From contig NZ_SLZF01000005.1 in assembly GCF_004341515.1 (NCBI RefSeq), forward strand, positions 434,001 through 498,000: DNA of 64,000 bases. Reading direction: 5' to 3'. The notes beneath the pieces were generated by a model. The model made no database searches, was not told the origin of the DNA, and saw only the letters and a list, made by a program, of their open reading frames with translations. A program made the translations under genes and the position numbers. This stretch comes from Allobosea sp. BK604. GTDB lineage: Bacteria > Pseudomonadota > Alphaproteobacteria > Rhizobiales > Beijerinckiaceae. Each line of letters starts with the position of its first letter. Position 1 is the stretch's first letter. Positions 52,146-58,744 of the stretch are shown in pieces.

Positions 52146-52412
52146 ATGAAGACGCCAGGCGCAGGTGCCAAGGCAGGCATTCGGTTTCATCCGCCCGTCA
52201 AGGTCGTGACAGACCGCCCGGGCCGTTTCGCGACGGTCAGCTCGGTCGAGCTTGCCTCAGAGATCCTGCTCAGCTGGGGTGTTCGCAGCCATGCCTGGCA
52301 GAGAGCCGTGGATCGCTGCGAGGCGGCATCGGAAGGGCGCGCCTCTGCCATCGAGGCTCGCGAGGCCTTCAGCAGGGCGGCCGCCGAGGCGGGCATGTTG
52401 ATGAGGAGTTGA
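52146..52412 (+). CDS. DUF982 family protein
   Basis: 88 residues with the layout typical of this Rhizobiales family: FHPPVKVVTDRPGRFATVSS, then ASEILLSWGVRSHAWQRAVDR and an Ala-rich helical end with EAFSRAAAEAG. Function unknown; members are numerous in rhizobia. GGGAG precedes the ATG. Confidence 0.8.
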   Translation: MKTPGAGAKAGIRFHPPVKVVTDRPGRFATVSSVELASEILLSWGVRSHAWQRAVDRCEAASEGRASAIEAREAFSRAAAEAGMLMRS

Positions 52413-52610
52413 GCAGGAGCGCTTCAGGTCGTTCCGCGAGCGGTCGCCGAGGGGAGGAGCGCATCACCGATCATGAGCTGGTCGCCGAGGCCTGAAGATC
52501 GGCCTCGGCGGAGCGGATTAGAGTACGGGCGGAAACGCCGGCCGCGGCTCTCGACGCTGCCGCCGACGTGAGCCGGCGGGGCTTTGCGATCGTGCCTTAC
52601 CTTTTCGGAT

Positions 52611-53480
52611 CTACCGGGTCGAACCGGCCCGCAGGTTCTCGTCGCGATGCTCGCCACCCAGACCGGCGGCCCAAACAGAGGCTGCTGCACCGACGAGAAG
52701 CGCCGCCGCGGTGAGAAACGCTGACAACACCGCAATCTTACGAGCCTTTTCCGCAGCGGCCTTGGCCGTCTCCTTGGCCTGGTTGAGACGGCTGTAGGCT
52801 TCGTCGATGCGCTTTTGAGCATCCTCCGCGGAGATATTTGATCGTGCAGAGAGACGCGAAGCGAGATAATCCCGATCGCCCTGCTCGATGCGGCCGTTCG
52901 AGAGAGCATTGACGAATATCCGCGAAGCCTCGTCGCGCTCTTCTGCGGTCGGGGGCTGCTGACCGTTGGATCGCATCACGCTATCGAGCGCTGTGGCGAG
53001 AGGGTCGATATTCTGCGAGATCAGCGACGCAGCGCCCGAACCCACGGAGGCGGCGCCGCTCGCCGCGGTTCGTGCCGTGCCGATCACGGACGACGTGGCG
53101 ATAAGTCCGAGGAGCAGCGCACCAGTCGCCCAGACCAATAGCCCGTGCGTGCCGTCCCTGACCTTCCGCTCCTCGAGGTTCGCATCGCCCGCCGGCTGTC
53201 GCATACGGCCGGCGATGTAGCCGCCGGCGGCGCAGCTCGAAACCGTTATCCAGAGCGCCCACAATGCGCCGGCGACGGCAAAGGCGGTCGCGCTGGAGCT
53301 GCGCGCGAAATCTGCCGATACCATCGAGAGGCCAATCGCTGCGCCAAAGATGGTCATGATGGTGGAAATCGCCGCGGCGACAACCGCACCGCCCAGAACG
53401 GGCGCCCACTGCACGTAGGATTGCGCCGACTTGTCGACCGTCACTGGTGCGACGACGAGATCTGTTCGAGACATGGACAT
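52611..53480 (-). CDS. Membrane protein with helical extension
   Basis: 289 residues: a glycine-rich N-terminal membrane hairpin (GGAVVAAAISTIMTIFGAAIGL and GALWALWITVSSCAAGGYIAG), another segment (LLVWATGALLLGLIATS), a soluble helical region (about 150-245) with coiled-coil potential (DRDYLASRLSARSN; KRIDEAYSRLNQAKETAKAA), and a final helix. Of the alphaproteobacterial stress-associated membrane type. GGAGG precedes the ATG and overlaps the end of the 24-residue gene. Confidence 0.75.
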   Translation of the reverse strand: MSMSRTDLVVAPVTVDKSAQSYVQWAPVLGGAVVAAAISTIMTIFGAAIGLSMVSADFARSSSATAFAVAGALWALWITVSSCAAGGYIAGRMRQPAGDANLEERKVRDGTHGLLVWATGALLLGLIATSSVIGTARTAASGAASVGSGAASLISQNIDPLATALDSVMRSNGQQPPTAEERDEASRIFVNALSNGRIEQGDRDYLASRLSARSNISAEDAQKRIDEAYSRLNQAKETAKAAAEKARKIAVLSAFLTAAALLVGAAASVWAAGLGGEHRDENLRAGSTR

Positions 53481-53490
53481 CGTGATCCTC

Positions 53491-53565
53491 CTACCGCAGG
53501 CCGAGGAATGAAAGAATGGCCATGACGACGACGACCAGCCCGACGAGATAAATGATGCTGTCCAT
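53491..53565 (-). CDS. Small single-span membrane protein (24 aa)
   Basis: MDSIIYLVGLVVVVMAILSF and four more residues: one membrane helix with almost nothing else. GGAGGG lies upstream of the ATG. Peptides of this kind are common in Rhizobiales just upstream of the larger membrane protein gene, as here (10 bases). Expected to be co-transcribed from the EcfG-like promoter at 53604. Confidence 0.7.
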   Translation of the reverse strand: MDSIIYLVGLVVVVMAILSFLGLR

Positions 53566-53603
53566 TACCCGTTGCCCTCCGGCGCAGTGAGTTCCGCCGG
53601 AGC

Positions 53604-53628
53604 AACAGGCACAGTCCAAATTAGTTCC
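53604..53628 (-). promoter_or_regulatory. EcfG-like promoter (TGTT at -10)
   Basis: Minus strand GGAAC (53628-53624), 16 bases, TGTT (53607-53604), 38 bases before the ATG at 53565. Confidence 0.5.
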
Positions 53629-53795
53629 GGAGCGACCGGCTGGAGGGAACCGAGCGGCCTAGCTGGACTGAGAACGCGAAAAGCCCGGCAGCCGTTCGCT
53701 GCCGAGCCCTCCGATCGATCCCCGCCGCTCCGACGGCGCAAACTCAATCTTTGCAACCGAAATGCTCACGGCGCCGCCACCGGCTGCCGGGCAGT

Positions 53796-54005
53796 TCACC
53801 CGCGCCTGCGGCTTTGCACCGAACTCACCTCCGGCAAGTGCCTCGCACAGAAGCGCTCAGCCTGCTCGCGAAACAGCGTCCAATTCAAATCTGTCAGTGA
53901 TGCCGGCGCTTGCTGCGGCTTTGCTCCGTCGATCCCCGCGTCAGGATCCAGCTTCGCGGCTCGGCACATCGCTCGGGCGATGTTCCTGATCCGATCCTCA
54001 TCCAT
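53796..54005 (-). CDS. Small hypothetical protein (69 aa)
   Basis: DEDRIRNIARAMCRAAKLDPD then a helical, amphipathic end (NWTLFREQAERFCARHL). The ATG at 54005 has GGAGGG upstream. Follows the 26-residue peptide gene by 26 bases. Confidence 0.6.
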   Translation of the reverse strand: MDEDRIRNIARAMCRAAKLDPDAGIDGAKPQQAPASLTDLNWTLFREQAERFCARHLPEVSSVQSRRRG

Positions 54006-54031
54006 GCCAGCCCTCCAATAAGGTGCGAGCA

Positions 54032-54112
54032 TCAGAACCTTTGGGGAGGTCCGAGGAGCTCCGTCAATGCCACGGCACAGCCGATCACAATAGCAATCTC
54101 GACAATCCCCAT
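54032..54112 (-). CDS. Small membrane peptide (26 aa)
   Basis: MGIVEIAIVIGCAVALTELL and a short end, one membrane helix. AGGAGG precedes the ATG by five bases. An EcfG-like promoter lies 33 bases further upstream at 54146. Confidence 0.6.
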   Translation of the reverse strand: MGIVEIAIVIGCAVALTELLGPPQRF

Positions 54113-54145
54113 CGGAACCTCCTGCCGGTTCCCAGCCGAACCCTC

Positions 54146-54170
54146 AACGAGCGGCGCCGCATCTTGTTTC
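54146..54170 (-). promoter_or_regulatory. EcfG-like promoter (GAAAC at -35)
   Basis: Minus strand GAAAC (54170-54166), 16 bases, CGTT (54149-54146), 33 bases before the ATG at 54112. Confidence 0.5.
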
Positions 54171-54325
54171 CGGGGGCGTTTTGCCATGGCTAGCAAAATC
54201 TTAGCACGATTGCAGAGCGAGGCGACCGTGGCCAACTCTTGACGCGCGCCCACCTGGTTTTAATCGGCGCGACCTTGGGCTTCATGGCCGAGATCCGACG
54301 CGTGTCGGTCGCCAGTTTCCGACGC

Positions 54326-54655
54326 CTACGAACCCAAGAGGCGCTTTGCCTGATCGACCGCGTCCATGCACTCGGCCTCTTTGCCGTCCCGATCCAAGCC
54401 CCTGGCTCGATCAAGCGCCGCCGATGCTCCGGCCTTGTCAGCCTGACCCGTCGGTTGGCCGCTCTGACCCTGCTGGGCGGTTGTGGGGCGCCATTCGGTC
54501 TGCCGGCGGACATCCTCCGGCGATGCCGCCTTGCCTTGTATCTCTTGGCCGACAATCGCGGTCGGCGCATGCTGCGCTGCGCCGCTGCTCGATTGGGCGG
54601 AGCCCGCGGCCGACGCGCCGCTCGTCGGTCCTGAGCCGGCATCGCTCGAAGTCAT
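54326..54655 (-). CDS. Small protein with C-terminal ECMDAV motif
   Basis: About 110 residues: a Ser/Gln/Ala-rich, probably disordered N-terminal two-thirds, then a helical end DRDGKEAECMDAVDQAKRLL. The same ending occurs in the exported protein at 9511. An ATG at 54658 is equally possible. No strong ribosome site. Confidence 0.5.
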   Translation of the reverse strand: MTSSDAGSGPTSGASAAGSAQSSSGAAQHAPTAIVGQEIQGKAASPEDVRRQTEWRPTTAQQGQSGQPTGQADKAGASAALDRARGLDRDGKEAECMDAVDQAKRLLGS

Positions 54656-54718
54656 CATCTTCGTCAGATTCCCGATTTCAACCGTCCATATCTGCCTGAA
54701 GAATAGCCGAAGCGATGT

Positions 54719-55702
54719 TCAAGGAGCGTCTTCCAGCCACTTGGCGATCATCTCGTACTGGACTTTCGCTTGTTGGTATTCCCGATAGAAATTCAGTAGA
54801 TCCCGCATGGGATTGGAAAGCCGCTCTAATCCCGAAATGAAAGCCACCACCGTTCCCAGGGTGGTCTGCCCATGGATAACCATCCAACCGCCAACAACGA
54901 GAACCATTAAGGGCCCAAGGGCGTTGACTACATTCAGCAGCGTCTTGAGACCATATTTCAGAAAGTAGAACCTAAGACGATTGTGAAATATCGCAATAAT
55001 TGTTGGAAATGGGCCGCCAGTCCTTTCCGGACTGTCAACTGTCTGACCGACCGCTTCATCCCCGAGCTTGCGAACGAGCCCTACTTGCCGTTCCACCAAC
55101 GTATTAAGCTGCTCTTGCATGAACAGCGCGAGAATGATCTGAGGAATGAGAAACAGCATACCGATAAGGGCAATGATCGGCTGAATGTAAAGCATGTAGG
55201 CCAAAATCACGATCAGGAATGTCAGATTTACAACGAATTCCGATATGCTTACTCCCACGAAGCCGCCGACGCCGTCTATTTCCCTGCCGATCACATTGAC
55301 GACCTGCCCGCTCGTAACATCTTCCGAAGACCTATCGGCCGCAACGGTCGCCAACTGGTCGCGCGACAACTTTATCGCGCTCTCGCCAACCCACCCCTGG
55401 TAGATAAGCAGGACGTATTTGAGTGTAGCCTGGATCAAGATGACCGCGAGATAGACTACGCCCAGAAGAACCAGCGTCTTGACGTCCCTGTCGGCTATCG
55501 CGACGTCCACGATCCGCCGCTGGAGATCGATTGGCACAAAGTTGAGCAAGGCCACGGCCACTGCGATCAGCCCCACGTAGAACTGATGCGCCCCGCTGGC
55601 ACGCCAGACAAAGTGGGTCAGTTGGTCGCCCGACCTGATGGCTGTGGCCGGCGCCTCGGTTGGTGTGATCCGTCGAAGAAGGTTAGCGAAGATGTTGCGC
55701 AC
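54719..55702 (-). CDS. ABC exporter membrane domain without ATPase
   Basis: 327 residues with five to six hydrophobic segments of the type 1 exporter fold (FVPIDLQRRIVDVAIADRD, LGVVYLAVILIQATLKYV, GQVVNVIGREIDGVGGFVGV, SEFVVNLTFLIVILAYML). The chain stops at a helical coupling region (YEMIAKWLEDAP) where an ATP-binding domain would begin. The DNA is AT-richer than its neighbours. GTG 55702 is chosen because TTGAGG precedes it, overlapping the end of the gene upstream. Confidence 0.7.
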   Translation of the reverse strand: MRNIFANLLRRITPTEAPATAIRSGDQLTHFVWRASGAHQFYVGLIAVAVALLNFVPIDLQRRIVDVAIADRDVKTLVLLGVVYLAVILIQATLKYVLLIYQGWVGESAIKLSRDQLATVAADRSSEDVTSGQVVNVIGREIDGVGGFVGVSISEFVVNLTFLIVILAYMLYIQPIIALIGMLFLIPQIILALFMQEQLNTLVERQVGLVRKLGDEAVGQTVDSPERTGGPFPTIIAIFHNRLRFYFLKYGLKTLLNVVNALGPLMVLVVGGWMVIHGQTTLGTVVAFISGLERLSNPMRDLLNFYREYQQAKVQYEMIAKWLEDAP

Positions 55703-55712
55703 TAGGAAAACC

Positions 55713-56021
55713 TCAAGCTCGCGTCGGAGCTGTTCGGCGCCATAGTTCCTTGGCTTCCCAAACCTCGAACTTGAAGACGAGGTCGATAAGCGCCCGCTCT
55801 TCCGCACTTTCCTCGAGGCACCCGGCAAGAGCCTCGATAAGCTTCAATGCCTTTCCGGCATCCGCTTCGTTTACAATCATCGCCGGGTGCGGACGTTTCT
55901 TCGCGCGTCTGACTGCCATTCTGACCTTCCGGTAGGGCGATTTGGGGGAACGCTGCGGGTTAGCCAAAATATCAAGAGCCGCCGAAGTCGTTGACCCGGT
56001 ACTGGCCGCACTTCCATTCAT
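55713..56021 (-). CDS. Small hypothetical protein (102 aa)
   Basis: Basic N-terminal region (PYRKVRMAVRRAKKRP) followed by helical sequence (NEADAGKALKLIEALAGCL, then FKFEVWEAKELWRR). Overlaps its upstream partner by four bases. Second gene of an EcfG-promoted trio. Confidence 0.6.
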   Translation of the reverse strand: MNGSAASTGSTTSAALDILANPQRSPKSPYRKVRMAVRRAKKRPHPAMIVNEADAGKALKLIEALAGCLEESAEERALIDLVFKFEVWEAKELWRRTAPTRA

Positions 56022-56296
56022 CGGGATCCCGCCAGCTCGCGGTGGGCTCTGCCGAAATCCTCGCTCACATCGGCGCTGTCGCTGTCGTGCGGCGGGGCGC
56101 CGAACGCGCAGATCAGGTCGGGCATCGCGGCGAGATAGGTCTTCGCATTTCGCAATGACCAGCGCGCCATGGGATCGGTCGCGAACGCGAGGGCGATGGC
56201 CGCGGAAACGGCGCTCTCCTCGTCGCGGGACGCACGGTCATGGACGTCATGGATGTTCCGGAAGATTGCATGTGCTTTCCATGAGATCAGCGGCAC
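56018..56296 (-). CDS. Small hypothetical protein (92 aa)
   Basis: Contains SWKAHAIFRNIHDVHDRASRD, DPMARWSLRNAKTYLAAMPD and HDSDSADVSEDFGRAHREL; helical and acidic. First gene of the trio. The exact EcfG-type promoter at 56329-56353 is 32 bases upstream. No ribosome site stands out. Confidence 0.6.
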   Translation of the reverse strand: MPLISWKAHAIFRNIHDVHDRASRDEESAVSAAIALAFATDPMARWSLRNAKTYLAAMPDLICAFGAPPHDSDSADVSEDFGRAHRELAGSR

Positions 56297-56328
56297 CTGC
56301 TTGAAGGCAGAACGCGTCCCTCCCCGGC

Positions 56329-56353
56329 AACGGATGAAAGAGGCTGGCGTTCC
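56329..56353 (-). promoter_or_regulatory. EcfG-type promoter, exact consensus
   Basis: Minus strand GGAAC (56353-56349), 16 bases, CGTT (56332-56329), 32 bases before the ATG at 56296. Confidence 0.8.
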
Positions 56354-56398
56354 CTCGGATGCCGCGTGGACGTCCCGGCCAACATGCTGACACCGTTG

Positions 56399-57523
56399 CT
56401 ATCGCATCAGGCCCGCCGCTCGCAGCGCATCCTCGATCACCTTCCCAACACCTGAGACAGGCCCCAGCACCGGCTGGGACGCCGCGGCACGCTTGCCTCC
56501 GATCCGTTCAGAGCCGGCCTGGAACGTCGTCTGTTCCGCCTGGCGAGGCAGTGAGAGCTCCGATCCCGTCTCGGTCAATTGCCAGAACCGAGCGATATGG
56601 CGTGTCGAAGAGATCCTGGCGTCGAGCATGTAAGCGCCGGGGGCGCCGATATCGTCCGCTCCATTCAGCGGAGTGCCGTGCCCCATACCCGCAATGCTGA
56701 ATGCTTCGATCTTTGCAGCGCCGGCCCCGTCGCGCCAAATCCATTGGGTATGCAGGTCGATGGCACGCTGCTCGGGCCGCATGTCCTGCAGCCCGTGCAG
56801 GCCGCGCCATTGTGCGACGATGGCCTCCATATTGCTGTGAGCGACCGTCTGGTCGGCGCTGCCATGCCATAGCGAGAGCGTCGGCCAAGGGCCTCGGTGG
56901 GGGGAAGCGCCGCGCACCCGCGCCTCAAGCTGCCGCCCCGCTGGGAGCCCATGCCCACGCATCCGATCAAATGCTTCGGGGATCGACGTCGCACAGCCAT
57001 AGGGAAGGCCCGCAATGATCGCGCCGCCGGCGAAGAGTTCGGGATAGGTGGCGAGCATCACCGAGGTCATGGCGCCTCCCGCCGAGAGCCCGGTGATGAA
57101 GACCCGCCGCGGGTCGAGCCTGTGGAGGTCGATCATCCGGCGGACCATCTGTGCGATCGAAAGCGCCTCGCCGGAGTCTCGTCGGATGTCTTCAGGCACG
57201 AACCAGTTGAAACAGAGGTTCGGATTGTTGGCCCGCTGCTGCTCGGGATACAGCAGCGCGAAGCCATGTCGGTCCGCGAGTTGAGACCAGCCCGCGCCAT
57301 GGTCATAGCCGCCGGCCGTCTGCGTACAGCCGTGGAGCACGACGACAAGCGGCGCGTGTTCCGGCAAGCGCTCGGGGATATAGCTGTAGGCGCGAAGCGC
57401 ACCCGGATTGCCGCCGAATTCGCCGAGCGGCGACAGTCGCGAAGGCCGAGCAGCCGCTCCGGACAATGGGAATTTGCCCTTGGCTGCCTTCAGGCGGGCG
57501 ATCGTGTCGGAGATATTGCGCAT
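56399..57523 (-). CDS. Extracellular PHB depolymerase-type esterase
   Basis: 374 residues of the alpha/beta-hydrolase depolymerase/feruloyl esterase class. The oxyanion motif LHGCTQTAG, the nucleophile box GLSAGGAMTS, the acid in LWHGSADQTV and the histidine in GMGHGTPL are all visible. No clear signal peptide. The C-terminal 60 residues are variable. Could cleave short-chain poly(hydroxyalkanoate) oligomers or another ester. The ATG at 57523 is preferred over 57547. Confidence 0.88.
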   Translation of the reverse strand: MRNISDTIARLKAAKGKFPLSGAAARPSRLSPLGEFGGNPGALRAYSYIPERLPEHAPLVVVLHGCTQTAGGYDHGAGWSQLADRHGFALLYPEQQRANNPNLCFNWFVPEDIRRDSGEALSIAQMVRRMIDLHRLDPRRVFITGLSAGGAMTSVMLATYPELFAGGAIIAGLPYGCATSIPEAFDRMRGHGLPAGRQLEARVRGASPHRGPWPTLSLWHGSADQTVAHSNMEAIVAQWRGLHGLQDMRPEQRAIDLHTQWIWRDGAGAAKIEAFSIAGMGHGTPLNGADDIGAPGAYMLDARISSTRHIARFWQLTETGSELSLPRQAEQTTFQAGSERIGGKRAAASQPVLGPVSGVGKVIEDALRAAGLMR

Positions 57524-57896
57524 CGCGGCTTTCCTCTTGCGGGTCATGCCGAGATGGCTGACGAGAGCTAAACTGCTGCGCGCTGATTATGTTGCAATGC
57601 ACAATGGAATGAGTCTACCGGGCTCGCTGCGGGCGACCGTGGCGGGCTTTGCGCCCGGAGTTTGTGCTCTGTGAAGCCAAGCGGCATCGCCCGTAGGGCC
57701 ACTTCAATCCGCCACATTGCGTTGCTACACAGGTTGGTGACGACGAGGGTCGGCTCCTGCTTCCGCTCCGTAAGAGCATCGAAGCCACAAGGCCCCATCC
57801 ATCAAAAGTCTGAGCGCCGTTGAAGGCAGCTATCGTCGCGGCATTCCGCCGGGCGAATTGAACCCGCGCACAAGACCGCGCGGCATATGGAACTCG
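57524..57896. other. Gap without a clear gene
   Basis: Frames on both strands are open, but none has a ribosome site or a recognisable product. The stretch probably carries promoters for the esterase and the small gene at 57897. Confidence 0.4.
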
Positions 57897-58052
57897 ATGC
57901 AAAACACCCAGAATTCGAAACGTAAGTCCCACCACCATTCCAACGCAGCCAAGCCTGCACCGGCACCAAAATCCGATCCCAACTGGAAGCCGCAACCTTG
58001 CGGCCTCACCCGCGAGGAACTGCGGAAGATCGTCGAGGAAATCTTGGGATGA
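57897..58052 (+). CDS. Small protein with C-terminal LTREELRKIVEEILG
   Basis: 51 residues, basic/His-rich start (KRKSHHHSNAAKPAPAP), then NWKPQPCGLTREELRKIVEE and a Gly end. This ending is the only structured-looking part. GGAAC lies before the ATG as a weak ribosome site. Precedes the DUF4167-like gene by 11 bases. Confidence 0.55.
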   Translation: MQNTQNSKRKSHHHSNAAKPAPAPKSDPNWKPQPCGLTREELRKIVEEILG

Positions 58053-58063
58053 GGAGGCCAGAT

Positions 58064-58288
58064 ATGAGCGCTTTCAACGTTCGCCCCGTAGCTTCTCACC
58101 ACTTCAACCGGCGGAGAGCGCGGGACCCGCGAGGTCAAACCTCTCCCTGTCGCGACCCACGTCAAAGCTATGAGCACTATCTCGCCTTGGCCAAGGACCG
58201 GACCTTGGCCGGTGATCAGATCGAGGCCGAGCGCTATTACCAATACGCCGAGCACTATCTTCGCTCGATGGGCAGCAGCGCTGCTTAG
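58064..58288 (+). CDS. DUF4167-like protein (short form)
   Basis: 74 residues. The pattern SYEHYLALAKDRTLAGDQIEAERYYQYAEHYLRSM matches the conserved domain of DUF4167 proteins of alphaproteobacteria, which are normally longer with a basic, disordered tail. Here only the conserved domain and a short Arg-rich start are present. GAGGAGG precedes the ATG. Function unknown. Confidence 0.75.
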   Translation: MSAFNVRPVASHHFNRRRARDPRGQTSPCRDPRQSYEHYLALAKDRTLAGDQIEAERYYQYAEHYLRSMGSSAA

Positions 58289-58351
58289 GCCGCTTGCCTG
58301 CGGCATCATGCAGCGCAAACATGTGGTGATGTTGCTCGCGAGGAGGCTGCG

Positions 58352-58561
58352 ATGGCGACCGGCACCGTTAAGTGGTTCAACTCAGCCAAGGGCTTTGGCT
58401 TTATCCAGCCCGATGATGGTGGGCAGGACGTTTTCGTCCATATCAGCGCCGTGGAGCGCGCTGGCATGCGCGAACTCAGAGATGGTCAGAAGATCTCCTA
58501 TGAGGTCGTGCCGGACAAACGCTCCGGCAAATCGTCGGCTGAAAACCTCAAAGCGGAATAG
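58352..58561 (+). CDS. Cold-shock protein (CspA family)
   Basis: 69 residues, a single cold-shock domain with both RNA-binding motifs ([19 protein letters not shown]). Binds single-stranded RNA or DNA and loosens secondary structure. GAGGAGG precedes the ATG. Separate from the preceding pair by 63 bases. Confidence 0.95.
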   Translation: MATGTVKWFNSAKGFGFIQPDDGGQDVFVHISAVERAGMRELRDGQKISYEVVPDKRSGKSSAENLKAE

Positions 58562-58744
58562 GCCTCGGCCACGGTTGGCTTGCCGCCACTGGGCGGGTGT
58601 CGTGGCCGCTGGCGGGCTAATCGGCTAGCTCAACCGTGCCGGCCTCAGCGTTCAGTGGATGGGACGTCCATGTCGACTTGAGGCCGCAGTGTTTCGATCG
58701 CGGCTTTCGAAGCGCGCCAGGCGCGCGCTGCCGGGAGCGGAGAT

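Noticed and set aside
52485-52508. Perfect 8-bp stem-loop CCGAGGCC / GGCCTCGG
   Set aside because: No T run on either strand and GC-rich sequence around, so it is not a convincing terminator.
57568-57798. 76-residue minus frame in the gap after the esterase
   Set aside because: No start signal and low-complexity end; could be part of a repeat elsewhere, but I cannot show it.
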